A stretch of DNA of 64,000 nucleotides from Salipiger profundus (GTDB taxonomy: Bacteria; Pseudomonadota; Alphaproteobacteria; Rhodobacterales; Rhodobacteraceae), in the NCBI RefSeq assembly GCF_001969385.1, contig NZ_CP014796.1, positions 2,993,501-3,057,500 on the forward strand, given 5' to 3'. Below are positions 54,129 through 63,805 of the stretch, piece after piece. Position 1 is the stretch's first letter, and each line of letters opens with the position of its first letter. Position numbers and translations under genes: made by a program. Below the pieces are notes generated by a model that saw only the letters and a program-made list of their open reading frames with translations, was not told where the DNA came from and made no database searches.

Positions 54129-55490
54129 ATGACCGAGATCCGCACGCCGATCACACACGCGCGCGTCCTGAAGATCGCGCTGCCGATCCTGCTCTCGAAC
54201 GTCACGATCCCGATCCTCGGGGCCGTCGACACCGGCGTCGTCGGCCAGATCCCGCAGCCCGAGCCCATCGCCGCGGTCGGTGTCGGTGCCATCGTGATCT
54301 CGGCGGTCTACTGGATCTTCGGCTTCCTGCGCATGGGCACGGTCGGTCTCGCGGCACAGGCGGCGGGCGCCGGCGACCGCGACGAGGTCGCGGCGCTGCT
54401 GTCGCGCGCCCTGCTGATCGGCCTCGCCGGCGGAGCACTGTTGATCCTCCTGCAACCGCTCATCTTCGCCGGCGCCTTCGCCGTGTCGCCGGCCTCTCCC
54501 GAGGTCGAGGCCCTGGCGCGCGAGTACATGCGCATCCGGATCTGGTCGGCGCCGGCGGCCATCGCGATCTACGGCATCACCGGGTGGCTCATCGCGCAGG
54601 AGCGGACCCGCAGCGTCTTCGCCCTCCAACTCTGGATGAACGGGATCAACGTCTGCCTCGACCTCGTTTTCGTCCTCGGCCTCGACCGGGGCGTGGGGGG
54701 CGTTGCCACCGCGACCTTCCTCGCGGAATACGCGGGGCTTGCCATGGGCCTGTGGCTCTGCCGCAAGACCCTGGCCCGTGGCGCCGCGCGCGACATCGCA
54801 CGCATTTTCGACGGCGCCCGGCTGATGCGCATGGCGGCGGTCAACACCGACATCCTGATCCGGTCCCTGCTGCTGCAGGCGGTCTTCGTCACCTTCCTGC
54901 TGCTGGGTGGCCGGTTCGGCGACGAGACGCTGGCGGCGAACCAGGTGCTGCTGCAGTTCCTGATGATCACCGGCTACGCGCTCGACGGCTTCGCCTTTGC
55001 CGCCGAGGCGCTGGTGGGGCGGGCCTTCGGGGCGGGCCAGCTTGCACACCTGCGGCGGGGCGCGCTGCTCACCAGCCTCTGGGCGGTGGCCGTCGCCGTG
55101 CTGATGGCGTTGGGATTCCTGCTTTTGGGGCCGGCGATGATCGACGTGATGGCAGCCGATCCGGCGGTGCGCGCCGAGGCGCGGCTCTACCTGCCGTGGA
55201 TGGTGGCAGCGCCGGTCATGCAGCTCGGGCTGACCATGTTCGACGGCATCTTCATCGGCGCCACGCGCTCGCGCGACATGCGAAACATGATGGTCCTGTC
55301 CTCGGCGCTGTATTTCGCCGCGCTGCCGCTGCTGATCGGGCCGCTCGGCAACCACGGCCTGTGGCTGGCGATGCATGTCTCCTTCGTCGCGCGCGGCGTC
55401 ACGCTGGCGCTGCGCTACCCGGCGCTCGAGCGGGCGGCGGCGGCGCATGGCGCGACGTCCGGGGCTGGACCGCTGGGACGCGCCGCCTAA
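54129..55490 (+). CDS. MATE family efflux transporter
   Basis: The 453-residue inner-membrane protein has about twelve helices in two homologous halves (start ILKIALPILLSNVTIPILGA; MATE-typical DTGVVGQIPQP and GAIVISAVYWIFGFLRMGTV; second half beginning ARLMRMAAVNTDILIRSLLL). DinF/NorM-type MATE proteins use sodium or proton gradients to export cationic drugs or metabolites. The length is normal. It follows repeat copy E and starts 21 bp past its end. No regulatory gene sits beside it, and the substrate cannot be told. Confidence 0.9.
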   Translation: MTEIRTPITHARVLKIALPILLSNVTIPILGAVDTGVVGQIPQPEPIAAVGVGAIVISAVYWIFGFLRMGTVGLAAQAAGAGDRDEVAALLSRALLIGLAGGALLILLQPLIFAGAFAVSPASPEVEALAREYMRIRIWSAPAAIAIYGITGWLIAQERTRSVFALQLWMNGINVCLDLVFVLGLDRGVGGVATATFLAEYAGLAMGLWLCRKTLARGAARDIARIFDGARLMRMAAVNTDILIRSLLLQAVFVTFLLLGGRFGDETLAANQVLLQFLMITGYALDGFAFAAEALVGRAFGAGQLAHLRRGALLTSLWAVAVAVLMALGFLLLGPAMIDVMAADPAVRAEARLYLPWMVAAPVMQLGLTMFDGIFIGATRSRDMRNMMVLSSALYFAALPLLIGPLGNHGLWLAMHVSFVARGVTLALRYPALERAAAAHGATSGAGPLGRAA

Positions 55491-55526
55491 ACTGCTCTAG
55501 TCAGGGATGTCTTGAGGGAAACACGC

Positions 55527-56078
55527 ATGACACGCATCATGGGACTGTCGGGCAGCCTGCGCCGGCTGTCGTTCAACACCGGCCTGCTGCACGCTGCCGC
55601 GGAACTCGCCCCCGAGGGCGTGACGCTGGAACCGCACACGATCCACGGCGTGCCGCTATACGACGCCGATCTCGAGGCGGACGGCACGCCGGAGCCGGTG
55701 CTGGCCCTGCGCCGGGCGCTCGAGGCGAGCGACGGCCTGCTGCTGGTCACGCCCGAATACAACAACTCGATTCCGGGCGTCTTCAAGAACGCGGTTGACT
55801 GGATGGCCTCGGGGCCGGGCGCCGATCTTTTCCGCGGCAAGCCGGTGGCGATCGTCGGGGCCTCGCCGGGCGGTTTCGGCACGATGCTGTCGCAGAACGC
55901 CTGGCTGCCGGTGCTGCGCGCACTCGGTACCCGTCCCTGGTGCGAGGGGCGGATGCTGGTCTCAAAGGCCGGCGGTCTGTTCGACGACACCGGACGGCTC
56001 ACCGATGCAGCGACCCGCGAACGGCTGGCCGGCTTCGTGGCAGGTTTTGCCCGCGAGATCGATGAGGGCGCGGGCTGA
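55527..56078 (+). CDS. NADPH-dependent FMN reductase
   Basis: The 183-residue flavodoxin-like enzyme reduces FMN or quinones with NAD(P)H. Its phosphate-binding loop GLSGSLRRLSFNTGLLHAAA opens the protein, and LVTPEYNNSIPGVFKNAVDW near residue 75 is the FMN-ring contact motif. The C-terminal part has VAIVGASPGGFGTMLSQNAW. ATG 55527 follows GAGGG; an upstream TTG adds five residues. It lies 36 bp after the MATE gene on the same strand. Copy F of the intergenic repeat follows downstream before trpB. Confidence 0.9.
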   Translation: MTRIMGLSGSLRRLSFNTGLLHAAAELAPEGVTLEPHTIHGVPLYDADLEADGTPEPVLALRRALEASDGLLLVTPEYNNSIPGVFKNAVDWMASGPGADLFRGKPVAIVGASPGGFGTMLSQNAWLPVLRALGTRPWCEGRMLVSKAGGLFDDTGRLTDAATRERLAGFVAGFAREIDEGAG

Positions 56079-56195
56079 GAGCGGGGCAGGGGCGGGGCGG
56101 CTCCTGCCGGTCCGTCGGAGCTTTCGGGCAGCGTCGGTGCGCGCCCGTGGATGCGTGAGCGCACCGGACCGGGTGCCGGTCGGGGTTGGAGAGGG

Positions 56196-56264
56196 CACGG
56201 GGGCTCTGCCCCCTCTGCGGCTGCGCCGCATTCACCCCCGAGGGTATTTGGGAAAGAGAAGAAG
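56196..56264 (+). repeat. Intergenic double-hairpin repeat, copy F
   Basis: GGGGGC-TCT-GCCCCC (56199-56213), TGCGGC-TGC-GCCGCA (56216-56230), TTCACCCCCGAGGGTATTTG, then GGAAAGAGAAGAAG. It lies between the FMN reductase gene and trpB. It is the closest match to copy B, over about 65 bp. Confidence 0.93.
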
Positions 56265-56329
56265 ATGCGGGGCTGGTCGCGGGGGCGGTGATGCTCTAGA
56301 GAAGGGCCATTGCGAGACGGAGAAGCGCG

Positions 56330-57556
56330 ATGGACGATCTGGTCAATTCCTTCATGAACGGTCCCGACGAGAAGGGGCGCTTCGGCATTTACGGCGGACG
56401 CTTCGTGTCCGAGACGCTGATGCCGCTGATCCTCGAACTCGAGGAACAATACGAGCGCGCCAAGACGGACCAGAGCTTCTGGGACGAGATGGACCACCTG
56501 TGGAAACACTACGTGGGCCGGCCCTCGCCGCTGTATTTCGCCGAGCGCATGACCGAGGAACTGGGCGGCGCGAAGATCTACCTCAAGCGCGACGAGCTGA
56601 ACCACACCGGCGCGCACAAGATCAACAACGTGCTGGGCCAGATCATCCTTGCCAAGCGCATGGGCAAGACCCGCATCCTCGCCGAGACCGGTGCCGGCCA
56701 GCACGGCGTGGCGACCGCCACCGTCTGCGCCAAGTTCGGTCTGAAATGCGTGGTCTACATGGGGGCGCATGACGTCGAGCGCCAGCAGCCCAACGTGTTC
56801 CGCATGCGCCTGCTGGGCGCCGAGGTGGTGCCGGTGACCAGTGGTCGCGGCACGCTCAAGGACGCGATGAACGACGCGCTGCGCGACTGGGTCACCAACG
56901 TGCACGACACGTTCTACTGCATCGGCACCGTCGCGGGGCCGCACCCCTACCCGGCGATGGTGCGCGATTTCCAGGCGGTCATCGGCAAGGAAGTGCGATG
57001 GCAGTTGCCAGAGCACGAGGGCGAGGGGCGTCTGCCCGACACCGTGATCGCCGCCATCGGTGGCGGCTCGAACGCCATGGGGCTGTTCTACCCGTTCCTC
57101 GACGACCCCTCGGTCAACATCATCGGCGTCGAGGCCGGCGGCAAGGGTGTCGACGAGAAGATGGAGCATTGCGCCTCGCTCACCGGCGGACGGCCCGGCG
57201 TGCTGCACGGCAACCGGACCTACCTGCTGCAGGACGACGACGGCCAGATCCTCGAGGGCTTCTCGATCTCGGCGGGCCTCGACTACCCGGGCATCGGGCC
57301 CGAGCATTCCTGGCTGCACGACACGGGGCGGGCAAAGTACGTCTCGATCACCGACAAGGAAGCGCTGGAGGCGTTCCAGTTCTCCTGCCGGACCGAGGGC
57401 ATCATCCCCGCGCTCGAACCCAGCCACGCGCTGGCGCACGTCATGAAGATCGCGCCGACGCTGCCCAAGGACCATGTCATCGTGTCGAACATGTGCGGGC
57501 GTGGCGACAAGGACATCTTCGCGGTGGCCAAGCACCTCGGGCAGGATCTCGGGTGA
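56330..57556 (+). CDS. trpB: Tryptophan synthase beta chain
   Basis: The 408-residue PLP enzyme joins indole and serine to make tryptophan. The PLP lysine lies in [19 protein letters not shown] near residue 97; other motifs are [20 protein letters not shown], the GGGSNA phosphate-binding loop in [14 protein letters not shown], and CGRGDKD near the C terminus. The start ([20 protein letters not shown]) is usual for alphaproteobacteria. trpA and trpF are not beside it in this window, which is uncommon. The MATE and FMN reductase genes upstream are unrelated. It is followed by a 147-bp gap, then trkH. Preceded by repeat copy F. Confidence 0.95.
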   Translation: MDDLVNSFMNGPDEKGRFGIYGGRFVSETLMPLILELEEQYERAKTDQSFWDEMDHLWKHYVGRPSPLYFAERMTEELGGAKIYLKRDELNHTGAHKINNVLGQIILAKRMGKTRILAETGAGQHGVATATVCAKFGLKCVVYMGAHDVERQQPNVFRMRLLGAEVVPVTSGRGTLKDAMNDALRDWVTNVHDTFYCIGTVAGPHPYPAMVRDFQAVIGKEVRWQLPEHEGEGRLPDTVIAAIGGGSNAMGLFYPFLDDPSVNIIGVEAGGKGVDEKMEHCASLTGGRPGVLHGNRTYLLQDDDGQILEGFSISAGLDYPGIGPEHSWLHDTGRAKYVSITDKEALEAFQFSCRTEGIIPALEPSHALAHVMKIAPTLPKDHVIVSNMCGRGDKDIFAVAKHLGQDLG

Positions 57557-57703
57557 CCCGCCTCCGGTCGCGGGGCATAGGCCCCCGACCGTGACGGACA
57601 CGCGAGACAGCCGGCGGCAGGCGTGAGGGCCGCGCCACGCGGCACTGTGGCCTCCGCATCTTGCGGGGGCGTGCGCAACTGGGGCCGGCGCCGAGAGACA
57701 GCC

Positions 57704-59125
57704 ATGAGCTTCGTCGTCTACATCAACGGACTGGTGATGGTCTTCTTCGCCGCGCTCATGGAGGTGGACGCGGCGTTCTTTCCCGAAACGGCCGAGGTCT
57801 TCGGGCTCGCGGGCTTCCTGGCAGGCACCGTGGGCGTGCTGCTGAGCATCGCCGCCTCGACCGCATCACGCGATCTTCGACGACTGCATACCTTCGTGCT
57901 GACTGCCTCGATCTGGCTGGTGGCGGCGATCGTCGGCGCGGTGCCGCTCTGGCTGTGGCAGCTTGCCCCCGTTGATGCATTGTTCGAGGCGATGTCGGGG
58001 ATCACCACCACCGGCTCGACGGTGATGAGCGGGCTCGACGACACGCCGCGCGGCGTCATCCTCTGGCGCGCCATCCTGCAGGCCGTGGGCGGCGTCGGCT
58101 TCATCGTCACCGGCATCGCGCTGCTGCCGATCCTGCGGGTCGGCGGCATGCAGCTCTTTCGCACCGAAAGCTCGGACAAGGGCGACAAGGAACTGCGCAA
58201 CGCCGCCGTCTTCGCCTCGGCGACGCTGCAGGTCTATCTCTGCCTGATGGGAGTCTGCGCGCTGGTCTACGTGGCCGGCGGCATGGGGCCGTTCGACGCG
58301 ATCACACATGCCATGACGACGCTCTCGACCGGCGGCTACTCGGGTTACGACGCATCGTTCGGGCATTTCCAGAGCCCGTTCCTGCAATGGGCGGCGACGC
58401 TCTTCATGCTGCTCGGGGCGCTGCCCTTCGCGTGGTACATCCGGGGCATCTATCGCCGCCGGTTCCGCAGCGAACAGGTCGAGGCGATGCTGGTCACGCT
58501 CGCGGTGGTCATCGGCGGGCTGACGCTCTGGCTGGTGCTGACCCGGCACGAGGCGCCGCTCACGGCGTTGCGGATGGTGGCCTTCAACGTGGTCTCGGTG
58601 GTCACCACCACCGGCTTCGCGACCACCGACTACACGCTCTGGGGGCCCTTCGCGGCGATGGCGTTCTTCATCCTGACCGCCGTCGGCGGCTGCACCGGCT
58701 CGACCGCCGGCGGCGCCAAGGCGATGCGCTGGCTGCTGATCGCCCGCGCGGTCTGGCACCAGCTGAGGATGATCCAGTCGCCGCACCGGGTGGCGGTGAT
58801 CCGCTACGAGGGGCAGGCGGTCGAGGATGACGTGATGGCCGGCGTCATCTCGTTCTTCTCGATCTACATGGCGACCTTCATGACGCTGGTGGGCGTGCTG
58901 GCGCTCTTCGGGCTCGATCTCGCGACGGCGATGAGCGGCGCGCTCACCGCGCTTGCGAATGTCGGTCCCGGGGTCGGCGACATCATCGGACCCGCGGGCA
59001 ACTTCGCCGCGCTGAGCGACCCGGTGAAGCTCGTGCTGGTGCTGGGCATGTATCTCGGCCGGCTCGAGATGCTGACCGTCTTCGTCTTCCTGACCCCGGC
59101 CTTCTGGCGCGAACTGACTGCCTGA
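57704..59125 (+). CDS. TrkH-type potassium transporter subunit
   Basis: The 473-residue inner-membrane protein carries the TrkH/KtrB fold with four P-loop-like selectivity elements. Visible are SGITTTGSTVMSGLD, the second segment MTTLSTGGYSGYD, VVTTTGFATTDYT and TALANVGPGVGDIIG, each with the glycine that lines the pore. Two-helix units surround each. It moves K+ into the cell, usually with a cytoplasmic TrkA protein. No trkA is seen in this window. The ATG at 57704 has a weak GAGAG ahead of it; an earlier frame would add 27 residues of no use. TRAP genes follow at 180 bp. Confidence 0.88.
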   Translation: MSFVVYINGLVMVFFAALMEVDAAFFPETAEVFGLAGFLAGTVGVLLSIAASTASRDLRRLHTFVLTASIWLVAAIVGAVPLWLWQLAPVDALFEAMSGITTTGSTVMSGLDDTPRGVILWRAILQAVGGVGFIVTGIALLPILRVGGMQLFRTESSDKGDKELRNAAVFASATLQVYLCLMGVCALVYVAGGMGPFDAITHAMTTLSTGGYSGYDASFGHFQSPFLQWAATLFMLLGALPFAWYIRGIYRRRFRSEQVEAMLVTLAVVIGGLTLWLVLTRHEAPLTALRMVAFNVVSVVTTTGFATTDYTLWGPFAAMAFFILTAVGGCTGSTAGGAKAMRWLLIARAVWHQLRMIQSPHRVAVIRYEGQAVEDDVMAGVISFFSIYMATFMTLVGVLALFGLDLATAMSGALTALANVGPGVGDIIGPAGNFAALSDPVKLVLVLGMYLGRLEMLTVFVFLTPAFWRELTA

Positions 59126-59305
59126 TCCGAGGGCAGCGCGGGGCGCCCGTGACCGGCCCCTGCGCGCCCCGAAAGCCACGGACGGCGGAAAGGCCGCGGC
59201 GCCTCTTGCGCCGGGCGGGGCTTTGCAGGACAGATGGGGCAACCCGCCACGGGCCCCGCGTCGCGCGGTCGGACCGGTGGGAGGACAACGAACAGGGACA
59301 CGCCC

Positions 59306-60319
59306 ATGAAAACTATCATGCCCGCCACCGCGCTGAGCCTGCTGCTCGCATCTGCCGCCCATGCCGAAACCGTGCTTACCGTCGCCAACTGGCTGCCGCC
59401 GTCGCATCCTCTGGTGAGCGAGCTGATCGTTCCGATGACCGAGCAGATCGCCGAGGCCACCGACGGCGAGGTGACCGCCAACATCCTGCCCGCGCCGCTC
59501 GGGCCGCCGCAGGCGCATTTCGACTTCGCGGTGAACGGCGTCGCCGACATCACCTTCGGCGTGCAGGGCTACAACCCGGGCCGGTTCAAGACCACGAACA
59601 TCGTCGAGTTGCCGTTCCTCGGCGAGACCGCCGAGAGCATCTCAGTCGCCTACTGGCGCGTCTTCGACGAGATGCTGCGCGACGCCGGCGAATACGACCA
59701 GGTCAAGGTGCTGGCAGTGTTCAGCCACGGGCCCGGCGAAATCTTTCTCAACGAAGGCGACGTGTCCTCGCCCGACGTGCTTGACGGTGTGAAGATCCGC
59801 GTCGGCGGCGGCATCGTGCACGAGATCGCCTCGGCGCTCGGGGCGGTTCCGGTCGAGGGGCCTTCGTCCAAGGCCTACGAGTTGCTGAGCCAGGGCGTCG
59901 CGGACGGGATCTTCTTCCCCTACGAGTCGGTCAACTTCTTCAAGCTGATCCCGCAGCTGGAAACCGCGATCGACGTGCCGGGCGGGCTCTACAATACCTC
60001 GTTCTACATCGCGATGAACAAGGCGAAGTGGGAGAGCCTGAGCCCCGAGGTGCAGGCGCAGATCGACAGCGTGACCGGCGAGGCGCTGGCGCGCATGGCC
60101 GGCCGGATGTGGGATGCCGCCGACGCCGAGGGCCGCGCCGCCATGGAGGGCGAGATCGCCATCACCCCTGCGACCGAGGCGCAGCTTGCGGCCTGGGACG
60201 AGGCACTGTCGCCGCTGGTGCAGGCCAAGCTCGACGAGGCGGCCGAGGCCGGCATCGACGCACAGGCGGCCTACGAGATGCTGAAATCCGAGATCGCGAA
60301 GGAAGCGGGCACGGAATGA
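59306..60319 (+). CDS. TRAP transporter substrate-binding protein (DctP type)
   Basis: The 337-residue periplasmic protein has a signal peptide (residues 1-21, ending near SAAHAET) and the DctP family layout: LTVANWLPPSHPLVSELIVP, then ITFGVQGYNPGRFKTTNIVE and GVADGIFFPYESVNFFKLIP. A helix-rich C terminus (about 250-330, with EAQLAAWDEALSPLVQAKLD) is typical. The first step of high-affinity uptake of a carboxylate or related anion is likely. The ATG at 59306 is in frame with a signal peptide; the next gene overlaps it by 4 bp. A second TRAP set is unrelated to the TakP-type set at 26.9-31.5 kb. Confidence 0.92.
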   Translation: MKTIMPATALSLLLASAAHAETVLTVANWLPPSHPLVSELIVPMTEQIAEATDGEVTANILPAPLGPPQAHFDFAVNGVADITFGVQGYNPGRFKTTNIVELPFLGETAESISVAYWRVFDEMLRDAGEYDQVKVLAVFSHGPGEIFLNEGDVSSPDVLDGVKIRVGGGIVHEIASALGAVPVEGPSSKAYELLSQGVADGIFFPYESVNFFKLIPQLETAIDVPGGLYNTSFYIAMNKAKWESLSPEVQAQIDSVTGEALARMAGRMWDAADAEGRAAMEGEIAITPATEAQLAAWDEALSPLVQAKLDEAAEAGIDAQAAYEMLKSEIAKEAGTE

Positions 60320-60819
60320 GCGCGCCTGCGCCCAGTCACAGCGGCGCGCCCGCGGGTGCGTTACGGACGGCCCTCGCCCTGCTGGGGGGCGTGCTGCTGC
60401 TCGGCCTCATGGGGATGACGGTGGTCGACGTGATCGGGCGCTACGTCTTCAACGCGCCGCTGGTGGGGGCGACGGAGCTGACCGAACTGCTGCTGGCGGC
60501 GGTGATCTTCCTCGGCCTGCCGGCTGTGGCGCTGGCGGAGGAACACGTGACGGTCGATCTCGTAACCGACCGGATGCCGCCGCGCCTCCAGCCGTGGCGG
60601 CTGGCGCTGGCGGGCCTGTTCTCGGCCGTGGTGCTCGCCGTGGTGACATGGCGGATCTGGATCTACGCGGGCCAGATCGGCAGCTACGGCGGCGCCACCA
60701 ACAGCCTGCGCATCCCGATCGCGCCGCTTGGCTATTTCTGCGCGGTCTGCACCGGGCTCGGCGCGGCGATCACCGCGCTGGTGCCGCTGCCCCGGCTGTT
60801 CCGCGCGCTTAAGGACTGA
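60316..60819 (+). CDS. TRAP transporter small permease (DctQ)
   Basis: The 167-residue membrane protein has four helices and DctQ signatures: GMTVVDVIGRYVFNAPLVGA at the first and second helix, the conserved EEHVTVDLVTDRMPPR loop, and GGATNSLRIPIAPLGYFCAV before the last helix. Normal length for the family, unlike the enlarged DctQ at 28.1 kb. The start codon overlaps the SBP gene's stop, and the next gene follows after 5 bp. It joins DctM in the membrane to form the sodium-linked channel. Confidence 0.92.
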   Translation: MSAPAPSHSGAPAGALRTALALLGGVLLLGLMGMTVVDVIGRYVFNAPLVGATELTELLLAAVIFLGLPAVALAEEHVTVDLVTDRMPPRLQPWRLALAGLFSAVVLAVVTWRIWIYAGQIGSYGGATNSLRIPIAPLGYFCAVCTGLGAAITALVPLPRLFRALKD

Positions 60820-60824
60820 AGCAC

Positions 60825-62105
60825 ATGGACTACTGGCCCATCGGCATGGCGGTTCTCACCGTGCTGCTCCTGCTCGGCGTGCCGATCTCGATGGCACTGG
60901 CGGGGGTGGGGCTCGCGGGCGTCGCCTCGATCATCGGCTGGATGCCGGCGCTGTCGCTGATCGGTTCGGCCTTCTTCGACAATGGCCGCGACTACTCGCT
61001 GTCGGTGCTGCCGCTGTTCCTGATGATGGGCAATTTCGTGGTGCAGTCGGGCATCGCCGAGGAGCTCTACACCTCGGCCTACGCGTGGCTCAGGCACCGC
61101 AAGGGCGGGCTCGCCATGGCCACGGTCGTCGCCTGCGGCGCGTTTTCCTCGGTCTGTGGCTCGTCGATGGCCACGGCGGCGACGATGACCCGGATCGGGC
61201 TGCCCTCGATGCGGCGCTTCGGCTATCCCGACCGGCTGTCGACCGCCTCGATCGCGGCCGGCGGCACGCTGGGCATCCTGATCCCGCCCTCGGTGATCCT
61301 CGTGTTCTACGGCATCCTCACCCAGCAGGACATCGGGCGGCTGTTCCTCGCCGGGCTGATCCCGGGGCTGATCGGCGTGATCGGCTATGCCATCGCCGTG
61401 CGCATCTCGATCGCGCTGGGGAAGATCGACCTGCCGACCGAGTCGAAACTGCCGCTGAGCGACCGCATCCGCGCGCTCAAGGGCACCGCCGGCGCGTTGG
61501 TGCTCTTCGTCTTCGTCATGGGCGGCATCTACCTCGGGGTGTTCACGCCCACCGAAAGCGCCGGCATGGGCGCCGGCGGCGCCTTCCTGCTGGTGCTGCT
61601 CTCGGGCAAGTTCACGCGTGAGGGGATGATCTCGGTTCTCTACGACACGATGAAGACCACCTCGATGATGTTCTTCATCCTCTTCGGCGCGCTGACCTTC
61701 ACCAACTACGTCAACATGTCGGGCATGACCGGCGACATCCAGACGTTCCTCGCGCTCTTCGGAGATACGCCGCTGGTGACGATCCTCGTCATCCTCTGCA
61801 TCTACCTCGCGCTCGGCTGCCTGCTCGAGAGCCTGTCGATGATCATGCTGACGGTGCCGGTCTTCTACCCGATCATGGCGGCGCAGGGCGTGGACCTCGT
61901 GTGGTTCGGCATCTTTGTCGTCATGGTGACCGAGATTTCCTACATCACGCCGCCGGTTGGCATGAACGCCTTCGTGCTGCGCTCGGTGGTGCCCGACGTG
62001 CCGCTCGGCACGATCTTCCGCGGCCTCGGACCCTTCGTCGCGATGGACGTGCTGCGCGTGGCGCTGCTGACGGCCTTCCCGGGGCTGGTGCTGCTGCTCA
62101 CCTGA
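60825..62105 (+). CDS. TRAP transporter large permease (DctM)
   Basis: The 426-residue permease has the family's standard length and about eleven to twelve helices. Motifs include SVCGSSMATAATMTRIGLPS, GGTLGILIPPSVILVFYGIL and the second-half counterpart VTEISYITPPVGMNAFVLRS. It forms the main path for substrate and sodium, in a complex with the DctQ from the preceding gene. It ends the plus-strand set; a repeat copy and the converging FAD oxidoreductase gene follow. The transported compound may be a substrate of that oxidoreductase, but no direct link is visible. Confidence 0.93.
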   Translation: MDYWPIGMAVLTVLLLLGVPISMALAGVGLAGVASIIGWMPALSLIGSAFFDNGRDYSLSVLPLFLMMGNFVVQSGIAEELYTSAYAWLRHRKGGLAMATVVACGAFSSVCGSSMATAATMTRIGLPSMRRFGYPDRLSTASIAAGGTLGILIPPSVILVFYGILTQQDIGRLFLAGLIPGLIGVIGYAIAVRISIALGKIDLPTESKLPLSDRIRALKGTAGALVLFVFVMGGIYLGVFTPTESAGMGAGGAFLLVLLSGKFTREGMISVLYDTMKTTSMMFFILFGALTFTNYVNMSGMTGDIQTFLALFGDTPLVTILVILCIYLALGCLLESLSMIMLTVPVFYPIMAAQGVDLVWFGIFVVMVTEISYITPPVGMNAFVLRSVVPDVPLGTIFRGLGPFVAMDVLRVALLTAFPGLVLLLT

Positions 62106-62194
62106 GCGCTCCAGCAGCTCGCCCGGGCCGCACCGGGCTTCCACCAGGCTGCAAAGTCAGTCCCGAGGCCCACCACCCGCCGCGAACGGCCAGG

Positions 62195-62256
62195 GCTTCT
62201 TCTGGCCAGAAATATTCCCGGGGGAGTCGCCGCAGGCGACGGGGGCAGCGCCCCCG
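62195..62256 (-). repeat. Intergenic double-hairpin repeat, copy G (inverted)
   Basis: Plus strand: CTTCTTCTGGCCAGAAATATTCCCGGGGGA, GTCGCC-GCA-GGCGAC (62226-62240), GGGGGC-AGC-GCCCCC (62241-62255). The tail has diverged (ATATTCCC for ATACCCTC). It lies between converging TRAP and FAD oxidoreductase genes. Confidence 0.85.
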
Positions 62257-62266
62257 ACCCGCTGCC

Positions 62267-63553
62267 TCAGGCGCCACGCGCGCCGACGAGGTGCATCGCG
62301 CTCGCGCCGGCCTCGTAGTAGCGCGCCTTGAGCCGCGTCAGGCTCTCGGCATGGGCACGGACCGGCGCGAGCGGCAGAGCGTCGGCAGTGTCGTCCAGCA
62401 GCGCCCGCGCCAGCGACTGCCCGAAGATCGTGCCCGGACCGATGCCGCGCCCGGAATAGCCGAAGCAGGCATAGCCGCGCGGGCCGATCTCGGTGATCTT
62501 GGGAATGTGGTCCGACGTCATCGCGATGCGCCCGCACCAGCCATGCTCGAAGGGCAGGTCGGCCGCCTCGGGAAAGAGCTCCCGGAGCTTGCGCCGCGCC
62601 CAGGCGGCATGGATGCCGCCACCGGGGCCACCGAGGTCGCCCATGCCGCCGATGATCAGCCGCCCGTCCGCGTCGGTGCGGAACGACGACATCACCAGCG
62701 CGGTGTCCCAGCAGCCCTCGCCCCCGGGCAGGATGCGTGCACGGAGGCTCGCGGGCAGCGGCGCGGTGGCGAACTGGCCGAAATGCACCGGCGTGTAGGC
62801 CGGCGGCCGCGCGCCGGGGAAGGGTGCGTGGTAGGCGTTTGTCGCCATCAGCAGCGCGCCGGCGCGCAGGCTCTCGCCGTTGCAGGCCAGCCGCCAGCCG
62901 TCGCCGTCGCGGGCAACCTCGGTGACGGGGCTCTGTTCGAAAAGCAGGGCGCCCGCATCGCGCGCGGCCCGGGCGAGCCCGCGGACATAGGCCAGCGGTT
63001 GCACCGTGCCCGCCCGCGGATCGAGGAGCGCGCCGTGCACCGCCCGGCTTCCGACCCGCCTCGCCGCCTCGCTCGCATCGAGAAGCTGCAGCGGTGCGCC
63101 ATGAGCGTTGCCTTGGCGGCAGCGCGCCTCGAGGTCGGTCATGCCCGAGGGCGCATGGGCGCAATGCAGGGTGCCGTTGCGCACCGGCTCGCAGGCGATC
63201 CCCTCACGCGCGATGAGGCCGTAGACCACGTCCGGCGCCTCGGCGAGCCGGGCGATCAGGCGCCGGCCGGCGGCGTCGCCCATCTCGGCGAGGATGTCGT
63301 CGGGCTTGAGCCAGAGCCCGGCGTTGGCGAGCCCGACGTTGCGCCCCGAGCCGCCGTATCCGATCTCCCGGGCTTCGAGCACCGCCACGCGCGCGCCGCG
63401 CCGCGCCGCCTCGAGCGCCGCCGAGCAGCCGGTGAAGCCGCCACCGATCACCGCGAGATCGACGCTCAGGCCTCGGTCGAGCGGGCCCGCCCTGAACAGT
63501 TCGCGACTGCTGCGGTGCCAGAGGGATGTGTCGGTCTCAAGGTGCGTGGTCAT
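62267..63553 (-). CDS. FAD-dependent oxidoreductase, glycine/D-amino-acid oxidase family
   Basis: The 428-residue protein begins its FAD-binding Rossmann fold near residue 30 (DLAVIGGGFTGCSAALEAAR, VAVLEAREIGYGGSGRNVGL). The DAO-type domain then continues (GTVQPLAYVRGLARAARDAG, with GYACFGYSGRGIGPGTIFGQ near the end). Family members include PuuB gamma-glutamylputrescine oxidase and sarcosine or D-amino-acid oxidases. The ATG at 63553 follows GAGAG; a longer reading with 80 more residues is unsupported. The N-terminal WHRSSRELFRAGPLDRGLSV is reminiscent of amine-oxidase relatives. It oxidises some amine or amino acid; substrate unknown. Confidence 0.85.
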   Translation of the reverse strand: MTTHLETDTSLWHRSSRELFRAGPLDRGLSVDLAVIGGGFTGCSAALEAARRGARVAVLEAREIGYGGSGRNVGLANAGLWLKPDDILAEMGDAAGRRLIARLAEAPDVVYGLIAREGIACEPVRNGTLHCAHAPSGMTDLEARCRQGNAHGAPLQLLDASEAARRVGSRAVHGALLDPRAGTVQPLAYVRGLARAARDAGALLFEQSPVTEVARDGDGWRLACNGESLRAGALLMATNAYHAPFPGARPPAYTPVHFGQFATAPLPASLRARILPGGEGCWDTALVMSSFRTDADGRLIIGGMGDLGGPGGGIHAAWARRKLRELFPEAADLPFEHGWCGRIAMTSDHIPKITEIGPRGYACFGYSGRGIGPGTIFGQSLARALLDDTADALPLAPVRAHAESLTRLKARYYEAGASAMHLVGARGA

Positions 63554-63779
63554 CGCCGGTCTCTCGCTTGCGTGCAGCGCCGCGATCCCCGACTCGCGCC
63601 GGGTGAACCGCGGCATCCTGTGCCTTGATATACCGCGATTAATCCCGTCTGTCCCCGGAATTGACACGCACCCGTGGGACGCGCGCCGGCCTGCCCGGAA
63701 ATGCGGCAGGCGGGACACGCGTGCGGTGCTGGCGCCGCGCGTGCTCTTTAGCTTGAGACCCGGCGAACCAAGGCCCGTA

Positions 63780-63800
63780 GGGTGGGGTATCAACCCACCC
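63780..63800. repeat. GGGTGGG-type hairpin, second copy
   Basis: GGGTGGG-GTATCAA-CCCACCC, a 7-bp stem preceded by GTA, next to the stop of the FAD-linked oxidase gene. It resembles the longer hairpin at 50013-50037 and may act as its terminator. Confidence 0.7.
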
Positions 63801-63805
63801 CTTGC

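Noticed and set aside
61901..63628. Plus-strand open frame across the end of DctM and the FAD oxidoreductase
   Set aside because: It overlaps two recognisable proteins in other frames and repeat copy G; the translated sequence has no domain.
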